A DNA stretch of 48,224 bases, taken from contig JAEZQK010000117.1 of NCBI GenBank assembly GCA_023413135.1, positions 1-48,224 of the forward strand. The letters run 5' to 3'. The stretch comes from Bacillota bacterium (GTDB lineage: Bacteria > Bacillota > Clostridia > Christensenellales > Aristaeellaceae). The notes under the pieces are model-generated. The model ran no database searches. It was not told the origin of the DNA and was given only the letters and a program-made list of their open reading frames with translations. The translations under genes were made by a program, and so were the position numbers. Positions 15,434 through 23,120 of the stretch are shown piece by piece. Position 1 is the first letter of the stretch; each line of letters begins with the position of its first letter.

Positions 15434-15460
15434 GGGCCGAAAAAGCGCGCTTTTCGGCCC
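15434..15460 (-). terminator. Terminator after second DrrAB-like unit
   Basis: A GGGCCGAAAA/TTTTCGGCCC stem of 10 base pairs with a GC-rich loop is followed on the minus strand by GATTTTTG, and by seven T on the plus strand. It lies 76 bases beyond the permease stop and is a strong intrinsic terminator. Confidence 0.8.
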
Positions 15461-15535
15461 AGTTTTTTTGATTTATAGATGACATGAAGGATTTGCATCT
15501 GTACTTAGAGGTTCGATACAATACTGTTGGGATTT

Positions 15536-16303
15536 TTACACCCGCTTTTTATACGCCCTCATCGCAAAGATATATGCCACGACTGTAATTCCGATACACC
15601 ACGCAAGGGCGACCCATATATCATTGCCCACAGGCTGCTCCGCGAGCAGAGCCCGAATCGCATTGACGATGGAAGTAACAGGCTGATTTTCGGCAAAGGC
15701 GCGAACAACCGGCGGCATTGATTCGGTGGGCACAAACGCCGAGCTGATGAACGGCAGGAAGATGAGCGGATAGGAAAAGGCGCCTGCACCATCCGGAGTT
15801 TTGGCGGCCAGTCCGGCAATCGCCGCGACCCATGTCAAGGCCAGCGTAAACAGCGCCAGGATCCCGGCCACGGCCAGCCATGGCAATACGCCTGCCGACG
15901 AGCGGAAGCCCATCAAAAGCGCTACGAGTATGATGACGACAACCGTAATCGCATTAGATACAAGTGAAGTCAGCACATGCCCCCACAGGGCGGAAGATCG
16001 CGCAATCGGCATGGAGTGAAACCGTTCGAAGATGCCTCTTTGCCTATCCGTAAACAAACGGTAAGCCGTATAAGCGATGCCGCTTGCAATCGCCATCAGC
16101 AGTATGCCGGGCAGCAGGTAATTCACATAATTGTCCGTGCCGGTTTGGATCGCGCCGCCCAGCACATAAACGAACAGCAGCATCATGGCGATGGGCGTGA
16201 TGCAAACCGTGATGATGGTGTCCATGCTGCGGGTAATATGGCGCATGGAACGTCCAAGCATAATGCCCATGTCGCTGAAATAGTGCTTCTTTACCGTTTC
16301 CAT
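15536..16303 (-). CDS. ABC-2 type permease, DrrB-like (copy 2)
   Basis: This 255-residue permease parallels copy 1 over its whole length, with the same six-helix layout and export role. The C-terminal third is almost identical to copy 1 at both protein and DNA level, whereas the region around residues 20-90 has many substitutions (for example TAYRLFTDRQ against TALRLFLDMK). It is the last gene of an operon beginning with a PadR gene and two DUF1048 genes. Its start abuts the ATPase stop and lies a few bases after a GGGGG-containing ribosome binding site. Confidence 0.87.
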   Translation of the reverse strand: METVKKHYFSDMGIMLGRSMRHITRSMDTIITVCITPIAMMLLFVYVLGGAIQTGTDNYVNYLLPGILLMAIASGIAYTAYRLFTDRQRGIFERFHSMPIARSSALWGHVLTSLVSNAITVVVIILVALLMGFRSSAGVLPWLAVAGILALFTLALTWVAAIAGLAAKTPDGAGAFSYPLIFLPFISSAFVPTESMPPVVRAFAENQPVTSIVNAIRALLAEQPVGNDIWVALAWCIGITVVAYIFAMRAYKKRV

Positions 16304-17065
16304 TTATTTTTCCCCCTTCTTCCCGATGATTGCGAGGAATATTTCCTCCAATGTCGGCTGCTTTTCCACATACTCCACCTTCGCGGGCGGGAACAGTTTT
16401 TTCAGCTCCTCAAGCGTGCCGCTAACTATAATTTTCCCTTCATGCAAAATGGCGATTTGATCGGCAAGCTGCTCGGCTTCCTCCAAATATTGCGTGGTCA
16501 AAAATACCGTCGTGCCATTGTGAGCAAGCTCTTTGACCGTCTTCCAAACTTCGATGCGCCCTTCGGGGTCAAGCCCGGTGGTCGGCTCGTCAAGAAAAAT
16601 GATCTGCGGTTTTCCTATAAGGCTCATGGCGATGTCGAGCCTGCGGCGCATACCGCCCGAATAGGTGGCAACTCTGCGGTCGGCGGCGTCTTTAAGACCA
16701 AAGCGTTTTAGCAAATCGTCAGCCACTTGACGCGGACTTGTGAGGTGCCGCAGTTTGGCGATCATAATGAGATTTTCCCGCCCGGTCAATATCTCGTCCA
16801 CGGCGGCAAATTGCCCGGTAAGGCTGATGGACTGCCGCACGCTGTCGGGCATTGACACAACATCGAAGCCGTTTACTGCAGCGATTCCACCGTCTTGTTT
16901 CAGCAACGTGGTGAGGATTTTGACAATCGTTGTCTTGCCCGCGCCGTTGGAGCCGAGCAGGGCGAAAATCTCGCCGCGCTTCACCTCAAAATCGACACCT
17001 TTCAGGACTACCGTATTTTTGTAGGATTTTTTCAAATCCTTCACCCCAATTGCGATGTCTTTCAT
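16304..17065 (-). CDS. ABC ATPase, DrrA-like (copy 2)
   Basis: The 253-residue ATPase is a close paralogue of copy 1, with Walker A GSNGAGKTT, signature YSGGMRRRLDIAMS and Walker B IIFLDEPTTGLD. Its ATG overlaps the TGA of the DUF1048 gene upstream (ATGA), giving translational coupling. It forms an exporter with the permease directly downstream. Unlike copy 1, its unit is headed by a PadR regulator, so two near-identical pumps are under different local control. Confidence 0.9.
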   Translation of the reverse strand: MKDIAIGVKDLKKSYKNTVVLKGVDFEVKRGEIFALLGSNGAGKTTIVKILTTLLKQDGGIAAVNGFDVVSMPDSVRQSISLTGQFAAVDEILTGRENLIMIAKLRHLTSPRQVADDLLKRFGLKDAADRRVATYSGGMRRRLDIAMSLIGKPQIIFLDEPTTGLDPEGRIEVWKTVKELAHNGTTVFLTTQYLEEAEQLADQIAILHEGKIIVSGTLEELKKLFPPAKVEYVEKQPTLEEIFLAIIGKKGEK

Positions 17066-17415
17066 TTGGACTCGTTCCCCCTTCCGAATTTATTCATCAT
17101 GTCGCGGTTTAATTTTTTGCGATAGTTATCGGTCCACATTTTCGTGCCGCGCAAAAGCTCATCGCAGAACCCGACAACATCTTCACCCGTCACATCGAGA
17201 ACGTGCTTGCTGTCCGCCGCGCTTACTTCAAACAACTCAATCAACTCGTACTGAATTTTCAACATGTCAGAGCCGTCTCCTACCGCGAAACTCCACATGT
17301 ATCCCTGGATTTTTTCAAATACGAACCGATAGTCTTCGGGCAGCGCCTTTACCCTTGCCATTTGCTCCTTATACTCTTTTTTGTCCCCGATCATTTTTTT
17401 GATAAGTTCCAGCAT
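17062..17415 (-). CDS. DUF1048 family protein (second of two)
   Basis: This 117-residue protein resembles the DUF1048 family: short, soluble, mostly helical proteins of unknown function often found beside PadR regulators. It shares the pattern MxRVxALPEDYRFVFxKIQxYM with the protein encoded just upstream, so the two arose by duplication. It is charged and has no membrane segment or signal peptide. It overlaps the ATPase start by four bases and has a separate ribosome binding site (AGGGGCG type). A role in regulation or assembly of the exporter is suggested only by position. Confidence 0.8.
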   Translation of the reverse strand: MLELIKKMIGDKKEYKEQMARVKALPEDYRFVFEKIQGYMWSFAVGDGSDMLKIQYELIELFEVSAADSKHVLDVTGEDVVGFCDELLRGTKMWTDNYRKKLNRDMMNKFGRGNESK

Positions 17416-17417
17416 CG

Positions 17418-17777
17418 TTATCGCCCCTCTTTTTTAAACTTTTCCATTATCTCTTTGTTTAGTTTTTCCCGTAACTTTATGGTATAGGTTGACGCGCTTG
17501 CCAATTCATCGACAAAAGCACCGACATCATTACCTATCACATCAGGTACCTGTTTGCCTTCCGCCGCGCTTGCTTCAAACCAGTCGACTAAGTCTGCAAA
17601 TATCTTTATGCCCCCGTCATAGTCAACACCAATGCCGGTCGTGAACATATACTTCTGAATTTTGCGAAACACGAACCGATAATCTTCCGGCAAGGCGTCG
17701 ACCCGCTTCATCATTTGTCTGTATGCCCGTTTCTCTTCCAGGTCGCCGATTATCAATTTTATAATAGAATCAAGCAT
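17418..17777 (-). CDS. DUF1048 family protein (first of two)
   Basis: The 119-residue protein is a DUF1048 paralogue of its neighbour, with MLDSIIKLIIGDLEEKRAYR at the start and the shared VDALPEDYRFVFRKIQKYM block. The start at 17777 is preferred because GGAGGA lies nine bases upstream; a longer frame begins inside the PadR gene. Only two bases separate it from the next DUF1048 gene. The two proteins may form a heterodimer, but their function is not known. Confidence 0.8.
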   Translation of the reverse strand: MLDSIIKLIIGDLEEKRAYRQMMKRVDALPEDYRFVFRKIQKYMFTTGIGVDYDGGIKIFADLVDWFEASAAEGKQVPDVIGNDVGAFVDELASASTYTIKLREKLNKEIMEKFKKEGR

Positions 17778-17782
17778 TGATA

Positions 17783-18103
17783 CTACTCCTCCTTTAGCTG
17801 GTTGATTTTCGACGCGACAAATTCCCATTTTTCCCAGAACTTCCGCAATTCCTCGCGCCCCGCGTCGTTGAGGGTGTAGAACTTGCGGGGCGGCCCCATA
17901 GCGGAGGGTTTTTTCTCCATATCCACCAGCTCGTTTTTCTCAAGCCGGATCAAGATGGCATATACCGTTCCCTCAACAACTTCCGTAAAGCCCAGCGTAT
18001 TTAAGCGGCGCGTGATTTCATAGCCGTAGGTTTGTTCCCGGCTGATGATTTCCAACACACAACCTTCCAACACGCCTTTGAGCATTTCAGTAAGGTTTTC
18101 CAT
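17783..18103 (-). CDS. PadR family transcriptional regulator
   Basis: This 106-residue PadR protein has the winged helix (EIISREQTYGYEITRRLN and EGTVYAILIRLEKNELV) followed by GPPRKFYTLNDAG and a C-terminal dimerisation helix. GGAG precedes the ATG. It heads an operon of five genes: PadR, two DUF1048 proteins, and the DrrAB-like exporter. Two palindromes surround its promoter, which points to autorepression. Confidence 0.87.
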   Translation of the reverse strand: MENLTEMLKGVLEGCVLEIISREQTYGYEITRRLNTLGFTEVVEGTVYAILIRLEKNELVDMEKKPSAMGPPRKFYTLNDAGREELRKFWEKWEFVASKINQLKEE

Positions 18104-18143
18104 TCAAATACTCCTTCATTATTTTATAGGGCTGGTATGCTGT

Positions 18144-18162
18144 GACGCTGATATTCAGCGTC
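18144..18162. promoter_or_regulatory. Perfect 19-base palindrome in PadR leader
   Basis: GACGCTGATATTCAGCGTC has perfect 8-base arms. It lies between the promoter and the PadR start, flanked by two copies of GCTGGTATGC (18131-18140 and 18163-18172). It is a likely operator or leader hairpin. Confidence 0.6.
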
Positions 18163-18171
18163 GCTGGTATG

Positions 18172-18206
18172 CAGTGTTATTGAGTAGCAGGTACATAGTA
18201 ACACTG
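18172..18206. promoter_or_regulatory. Inverted repeat spanning the PadR -10 box
   Basis: CAGTGTTA (18172-18179) and TAACACTG (18199-18206) flank the -10 element of the PadR operon, a suitable position for repressor binding. Confidence 0.55.
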
Positions 18207-18223
18207 AATAGCGACCTTGTCAA
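18195..18223 (-). promoter_or_regulatory. Promoter of PadR-DUF1048-exporter operon
   Basis: TTGACA (18218-18223) and TACTAT (18195-18200) are 17 bases apart on the minus strand. Confidence 0.65.
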
Positions 18224-18363
18224 TAGACAGATAAAAAAAATTTATTCAATCAGGAGGAAGATCAGAGGGATAAAAAAATAAAGGGACATAAGCGAAAGAG
18301 CACCGTACCGGTACTATCCGGCGCGGCGCAAATTTATCCTGTTTTTTATTGCGTCCAAAAGCT

Positions 18364-18776
18364 TTATGCCGCTTTGCGTTTGTAAGCCCTCATTGCAAAC
18401 AGATAAGCAACAACAAGAATTCCCAGGCACCACGCGAGCGCGATCCAAATGTTATTGCCCACAGGCTGACCTGACAGCAGCGCGCGGATGGCATCCACTA
18501 TAGAAGTCACCGGCTGGTTTTCGGCAAAGGCGCGAACGGCGGGCGGCATTGTTTCGGTCGGCACAAACGCCGAGCTGATAAACGGCAGGAAGAGTAAAGG
18601 ATAGGAAAAGGCACTGGCACCGTCCACCGATTTCGCGGTAAGGCCGGCGATCGCCGCGATCCATGTCAAGGCCAGCGTAAACAGCGCGAGTATACCGGCT
18701 ACGGCGAGCCATGATAGCACCCCTGCCGAAGATCGGAAGCCCATAAGGAGCGCTACGAGAATGATAACGGCAGCCT
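18364..18776 (-). pseudogene. Truncated DrrB-like permease (copy 3 remnant)
   Basis: The reading frame encodes about the last 135 residues of a DrrB-like permease, from roughly VIILVALLMGFRSS to a RAYKRKAA terminus, closely matching residues 115-256 of copies 1 and 2. The first half is missing: similarity to the intact copies stops abruptly at about 18776, where unrelated sequence with the terminator of the neighbouring radical SAM gene begins. There is no ribosome binding site, partner ATPase or promoter. It is best read as what is left of a third tandem exporter unit. Confidence 0.8.
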
Positions 18777-18785
18777 AAAAAAATG

Positions 18786-18810
18786 AGAGCCGTCCTTTTC
18801 AGACGGCTCT
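18786..18810 (-). terminator. Terminator after radical SAM gene
   Basis: A perfect 9-base-pair stem (AGAGCCGTC and complement) with a 7-base loop is followed on the minus strand by CATTTTTTT. It lies 50 bases beyond the radical SAM stop and directly abuts the permease remnant. Confidence 0.8.
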
Positions 18811-18859
18811 GGGTTTTCTTTTAGAGAAACACTTCTTTATTTGTCCTGTATCATATTAT

Positions 18860-19954
18860 CTATTTGCATCCGTCGGCGATGCTTTTCATAACAGGCAATG
18901 CGTAGGCAAAAAACTCCTTATATGCCAAACAGAAACGATTGCGCCCAAGCGAGTCTCCCATATCCCGGTCACGCCGGCAGCCGCCGCGGCAGAGAACGTA
19001 ATAGGGGCATGCGGAGCACTCCGCATCTTTTTCAAGCGAATCCTCAATGAAGTGCAGCTCCGCCCGTTTCTTATCCAGTTGCTCAAAGGAGTCGGTAACG
19101 AAGCTTCCCAGGCGGTACGCGTCCAGCGCATAAAAATCACATGGATATACGCTGCCGTCAGCTTCGACCACGTATTGATTTGTGCAATGGCCCGCCATGC
19201 CGCAGGACTCGGGGGGCTTGCAAAGAAGCATGCCGATATAATTTTCGAATTGGCGGATATACACAAACCGGCCCTGCATAATATCCTGCGACCAGCGGTC
19301 GAAAAGCGTTTTCAGGAACAGCGCATAATATTCGGGCGTCAGCCAGCCTGTTTCCTTGCCGAAAGGGTCAAGGCAGGCGATGTATTGCTGCCAATTTAGG
19401 CCCTTTTCCATAAAGAAATCGTAAATCGCTCCAATCTTCCTTGCGGTATCGTTGGTCACCACCGTAAGCACATTGAAATCGATCCTGTGGTCTTTCAGCA
19501 TCGCCGCCGCTTCCATAGCGCGGCGCAATGTGCCTTCTCCCTTAAAGTCGACACGGTTTTTGTTATGCACGCTTGTTGTTCCGTCAATGGACAGGCCCAC
19601 CAGAAACCTTTCCCGCTTCAGGAATTCCGCCCACTCGCCACTTAGCAAAAGGCCGTTGGTCTGCAGGGCATTGTCGATCTGTATATTGTTTACATTGTAC
19701 TGCTTTTGCAAAGCAACGGCCTTTTTGTAAAATTCCAAGCCTCTGAGCGTCGGCTCGCCGCCCTGAAAGCCGAAGGAGCAGCTGCCCGTGGCATGCATAA
19801 GCGCTTTGCGGATGACGGTTTCCAGCGTGTCCTCCGTCATCATCCCAAAGTCGGACGTTTCCCGGTTTTGCGTCTCATCCGCGTAAAAGCAATAACGGCA
19901 GCGCATATTGCACCGGCCTGACGCAGGTTTGATCAAAAGGTAAATCGGAGGCAT
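18860..19954 (-). CDS. Radical SAM/SPASM protein, anaerobic sulfatase-maturase type
   Basis: The 364-residue protein matches anaerobic sulfatase-maturating enzymes, which convert a cysteine or serine of a target protein to formylglycine with S-adenosylmethionine. The radical SAM cluster cysteines are C15, C19 and C22 (CNMRCRYCF), followed by FGFQGGEPTL and LVGLSIDG. The C-terminal SPASM domain has the cysteines for two more clusters (CGMAGHCTNQY, SVYPCDFYALD, CSACPYYVLCRGGCRRDRD, FCLAYKEFF). The opening MPPIYLLIKPASG is typical, and the start at 19954 follows GAGGGA; upstream codons in frame have no ribosome binding site. No sulfatase gene is in the window, so the target is elsewhere or is another kind of protein. 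Confidence 0.85.
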   Translation of the reverse strand: MPPIYLLIKPASGRCNMRCRYCFYADETQNRETSDFGMMTEDTLETVIRKALMHATGSCSFGFQGGEPTLRGLEFYKKAVALQKQYNVNNIQIDNALQTNGLLLSGEWAEFLKRERFLVGLSIDGTTSVHNKNRVDFKGEGTLRRAMEAAAMLKDHRIDFNVLTVVTNDTARKIGAIYDFFMEKGLNWQQYIACLDPFGKETGWLTPEYYALFLKTLFDRWSQDIMQGRFVYIRQFENYIGMLLCKPPESCGMAGHCTNQYVVEADGSVYPCDFYALDAYRLGSFVTDSFEQLDKKRAELHFIEDSLEKDAECSACPYYVLCRGGCRRDRDMGDSLGRNRFCLAYKEFFAYALPVMKSIADGCK

Positions 19955-20198
19955 TTCCACTTCCCTCTCAGCGTATGGATGGTCAACATGGAATATACGG
20001 CGGTGGTTTTTATGCTGAAGCAGATAGCGACAATCAGCGCCTCGTAATGGGATTAAATCAATTATAATCGATGTCGATGATCGGCGCAAATGCCAAGCTG
20101 GTTCCAGTGGCTGCTTTTGTTATCTTTTTGATATATTAAATTAAACGATACGAATTTAAATAGGTCCACTTTGCAGTCTGTTTGCTGCATAAGGGCTC

Positions 20199-20219
20199 CG
20201 GAATCAACACATGATTCCG
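20199..20219 (+). terminator. Hairpin with T tract upstream of kinase promoter
   Basis: An 8-base-pair stem with a 5-base loop is followed by GAAGCTTTTTC on the plus strand. It lies before the kinase promoter and may block read-through. Confidence 0.45.
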
Positions 20220-20236
20220 AAGCTTTTTCGTTCTCC

Positions 20237-20265
20237 TTGACACCTTTTCCATTGCTTGGTATGAT
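20237..20265 (+). promoter_or_regulatory. Promoter of KdpDE-like operon
   Basis: TTGACA (20237-20242) and TATGAT (20260-20265) are 17 bases apart, about 65 bases before the GTG start of the kinase gene. Confidence 0.75.
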
Positions 20266-20328
20266 GCGTTTGAGAAAATGATTTATTGAATTTCCGATTG
20301 TCGGCTCTTTCCCTGAGGAGGCATTCCA

Positions 20329-21900
20329 GTGCAGAAACTGCATTTTGCAAGGCGGTATTACGACGATACGGATTTCCGGCGTAACTCCTACGATAAACCG
20401 GCGGTGCGCATTTTGCGCATGCTGAAAACATTTGGCCTGATCATCGGGATTATGGCGCTGGCTACGCTCATCTCCATCATGTTTCGGAACCTGGGATTCC
20501 ATGAAGCCAACTATATCATGACGTACAATCTTGGCGTCGCATTGATCGCCTATCTCAGCGAAGGCTATTTGTACGGCATTGTCGCCTCGCTGCTAGGGAT
20601 GCTGACATTCAATTATTTCTTCACCGAGCCATACTATACGCTGATCGCCTACAGCCCGGAATATCCCGTCACGTTCATCATCATGCTGATTGCAGCGCTG
20701 ATTGCCAGTACCTTGACAGCGCGGGCCAAGCGGGAATCCCAGCGCGCCGAAACACGGGAAAAGCGCATTCAGATTCTGTATCAACTGGAGAAGAACCTAT
20801 TGGCCGTTAACAGCAAGCCCCAGCTTATGAAGGTAGCTTCCAAAGACATCAGCGGCCTGTTTGACGCTTCCGTTATGATTTGCGCGGCCGATTTGAATGG
20901 CGAGCTGACCATGCGCCACGTGGTAGGCACGGATATATTTGCGGAGGAACGGGAAAAGGCCGCCATGATGGAAACCTACCATTCCGGCATGGCCAGCGGC
21001 GCCGGAAAGGAACTGTTCTCCTCCTGTGGCGCCTATTATCTCCCCATCAGCGGTCCCAGCGGCGTGTTGGGCGTTATCGGCATCGCCTTCCCCAACAGGT
21101 ATGTGCTTTCCGAAAGCCAGAAGATGTTCCTGGATACTGTCAGCGCCCAGATTGCCCTGGCCCTGGAGAGGGAACGGCTGTATGAAAAGCAGCAGCGTAC
21201 CAAGATGGAAATTGAAAAAGAGCGGCTTCGGGGCGATCTTCTCCGCTCCGTCTCCCATGACCTGCGCACGCCGCTAACCAGCATTTTGGGCTCCGTAGGC
21301 ACCATGATCGAAAACTATGAAGCGCTGGACGACACGGTTCGCAAGGATTTTCTGGGTGACGTTTATCAGGAGGCGGAATGGCTCAGCACCCTGGTGGAAA
21401 ATATACTGAGCCTGACACGGCTGGAGGGCGGCAAACTCACGTTGCACAAGGAAATGGAAGCGGTGGAGGAGATCGTTGCCGAAGCTGTATCCCGCGTGAA
21501 AAAGCGCGCCGGGCAGCATGAGATAGACATCAATATCCCTCAGGAGCTATTGATGATTCCCATGGACGGCACGCTGATTGAACAGGTGCTGGTCAACCTT
21601 CTGGACAATGCCATCAAGCATACGCCTGCCGGGTCGTCTATTCAAATCACCGTCCGCGAGGAAGGCCCTAAGGCAGTGTTTGAGGTCAGCGACAACGGGC
21701 AGGGAATACCGGAAAACGACCTTCCCTTTATTTTTGACCGCTACTTTACGCGTCCGGCCGGGGGTCTTAAACGGCGTGGTATCGGCATCGGTCTTTCTAT
21801 CTGCAAATCCATCGTGGAAACACACGGTGGCACCATCATTGCCCAAAACAAAGCATCCGGCGGTGCTGTATTCCACTTTACGCTGCCTATGGAGGAATAG
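20329..21900 (+). CDS. KdpD-like sensor histidine kinase lacking the N-terminal sensor domains
   Basis: This 523-residue kinase corresponds to the C-terminal part of KdpD. Membrane helices of the DUF4118 type occupy about residues 35-125, a GAF-like domain follows to about 280, then HisKA with phospho-accepting His near 311 (SVSHDLRTPLTSI) and the ATPase with NLLDNAIKHTP, DNGQGIPE and RGIGIGLSI. Full-length KdpD has about 350 more residues at the N-terminus (KdpD and Usp-like domains) that are absent here. The GTG start is fixed by GAGGAGG seven bases upstream, so this is a real short form and not an obvious truncation. It is followed four bases later by a KdpE-like gene, and trk genes lie downstream in place of kdpFABC. 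Confidence 0.88.
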   Translation: MQKLHFARRYYDDTDFRRNSYDKPAVRILRMLKTFGLIIGIMALATLISIMFRNLGFHEANYIMTYNLGVALIAYLSEGYLYGIVASLLGMLTFNYFFTEPYYTLIAYSPEYPVTFIIMLIAALIASTLTARAKRESQRAETREKRIQILYQLEKNLLAVNSKPQLMKVASKDISGLFDASVMICAADLNGELTMRHVVGTDIFAEEREKAAMMETYHSGMASGAGKELFSSCGAYYLPISGPSGVLGVIGIAFPNRYVLSESQKMFLDTVSAQIALALERERLYEKQQRTKMEIEKERLRGDLLRSVSHDLRTPLTSILGSVGTMIENYEALDDTVRKDFLGDVYQEAEWLSTLVENILSLTRLEGGKLTLHKEMEAVEEIVAEAVSRVKKRAGQHEIDINIPQELLMIPMDGTLIEQVLVNLLDNAIKHTPAGSSIQITVREEGPKAVFEVSDNGQGIPENDLPFIFDRYFTRPAGGLKRRGIGIGLSICKSIVETHGGTIIAQNKASGGAVFHFTLPMEE

Positions 21901-21903
21901 CGC

Positions 21904-22599
21904 ATGAATCCGCTGATTCTGGTTGTGGAAGATGAAAAACCTATCCGCCACTTCATCAAGGTGGCGCTGGAAACGCAAAAGTATAGCTGCCTGGAGGCAC
22001 AGGATGGTACCACCGCACTTGCGATGGCAACTTCCCACCACCCCGACGTGATGGTGCTGGACCTGGGGCTGCCGGACATGGATGGGCTGGACGTGATCCG
22101 CACGATCCGCACATGGTCCGCTATTCCGATCATTGTTGTCTCCGCCCGCGGGCATGAACGGGAAAAAGTGCAGGCACTGGATATGGGGGCGGACGATTAC
22201 CTGACCAAGCCCTTCAGTATTGCGGAGCTTTTGGCCCGCATCCGTGTTTCCCTGCGGCGCAGGGCACAGGAGCAGGGCGAAGGGGGAGGCAGTACCGCCT
22301 GGCGGCTGGGCGAATTGTACATCGACTATGACAAGCGGCGCGTTACCATTTCAAATGAGGAAATCCACCTGACACCCACGGAATACCATCTGCTGACACT
22401 GCTGTCCAGCCACCACGGCAAAGTGCTGACCCATAGGTTCCTCATCCAGGAGATATGGGGCGGCGCTACGCAAAGCGATACCCAGTCCCTTCGGGTTTGC
22501 ATGGGGAATCTGCGCCGAAAAATTGAGCAGGATCCGGCACAGCCCAAGTACATCATTACGGAGGTAGGCATCGGCTACAGGATGGTAGATGAGATTTAA
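21904..22599 (+). CDS. KdpE-like response regulator (OmpR family)
   Basis: The 231-residue regulator has a receiver domain with phospho-acceptor D53 (VLDLGLPDMDG), acidic pair E9-D10 and the conserved lysine in DDYLTKPF, followed by an OmpR-type winged helix from about residue 130 (LTPTEYHLLTLL, VLTHRFLIQEIWGG, LRRKIEQDP, GIGYRM). Its best overall resemblance is to KdpE. It pairs with the kinase just upstream and probably controls the potassium uptake genes that follow the terminator. Confidence 0.9.
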   Translation: MNPLILVVEDEKPIRHFIKVALETQKYSCLEAQDGTTALAMATSHHPDVMVLDLGLPDMDGLDVIRTIRTWSAIPIIVVSARGHEREKVQALDMGADDYLTKPFSIAELLARIRVSLRRRAQEQGEGGGSTAWRLGELYIDYDKRRVTISNEEIHLTPTEYHLLTLLSSHHGKVLTHRFLIQEIWGGATQSDTQSLRVCMGNLRRKIEQDPAQPKYIITEVGIGYRMVDEI

Positions 22600-22616
22600 T
22601 TAAAATAAAATTTTTC

Positions 22617-22634
22617 GCCGCCGGAATTGGCGGC
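22617..22634 (+). terminator. Terminator after KdpE-like gene
   Basis: GCCGCC/GGCGGC with a 6-base loop is followed by TTC and ten T residues. It separates the two-component genes from the trk operon. Confidence 0.85.
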
Positions 22635-22736
22635 TTCTTTTTTTTTTCACAAAATCATTACATCCCCGGTGCCATATTCACAGCATCCTTATGCCATGTC
22701 CACTATAATACAATCATTCTCCGAAAGGAAGGATGC

Positions 22737-23081
22737 ATGATGAAGAAAACCGTACCGTCTTCTGCTTTTTTGAAAGCAATTGAAAATGCGGCCTTGGCCC
22801 TGAATGCGCGGGACTTCCAGTTGTCACGCGAAATCATAGCCGGCGCCATGATGATGGATATGGATGCTCCGGAACCCCATAACCTGCTGGGTATTTTGTA
22901 TGAGCTTATGGGCGACGATGGAGCCGCCAGGCAGCACTACCGGGCCGCCTATGCGCTGGACCCCACCTACAAGCCCTCCTGCCGCAACCTGGAAAGGCTT
23001 GTGCTATACGGCTGGGGGGCAACCAAGGGTTTTGATTATGGCGTTCCTATAGCTCAGGAGCAGGATGAGAACGCAAATTGA
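22737..23081 (+). CDS. Small TPR-type protein
   Basis: This 114-residue soluble protein has a tetratricopeptide-like helix pair at about residues 45-85 (EPHNLLGILYELMGDDGAAR and HYRAAYALDPTYKPS) and an acidic C-terminus. AGGAAGGA precedes the tandem ATG ATG start; a TATAAT box lies at 22704-22709. It is the first gene of the trk operon and may hold the Trk regulatory proteins or another partner, but no function is established. Its position between the two-component genes and the TrkA genes is its main clue. Confidence 0.75.
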   Translation: MMKKTVPSSAFLKAIENAALALNARDFQLSREIIAGAMMMDMDAPEPHNLLGILYELMGDDGAARQHYRAAYALDPTYKPSCRNLERLVLYGWGATKGFDYGVPIAQEQDENAN

Positions 23082-23120
23082 TTTAAGGTAAGTAAGGAAC
23101 AAAGAAGAGGTGTAACGATT

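Larger units (their letters stand above)
19955..20328. other. Intergenic region between radical SAM gene and kinase gene
   Basis: This 374-base gap lies between divergent genes. It holds an AT-rich stretch near 20120-20160 where the radical SAM promoter probably lies, an inverted repeat at 20199-20219 (CGGAATCA and complement) followed by GAAGCTTTTTCG, and the kinase promoter at 20237-20265. No credible gene is seen. Confidence 0.6.
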
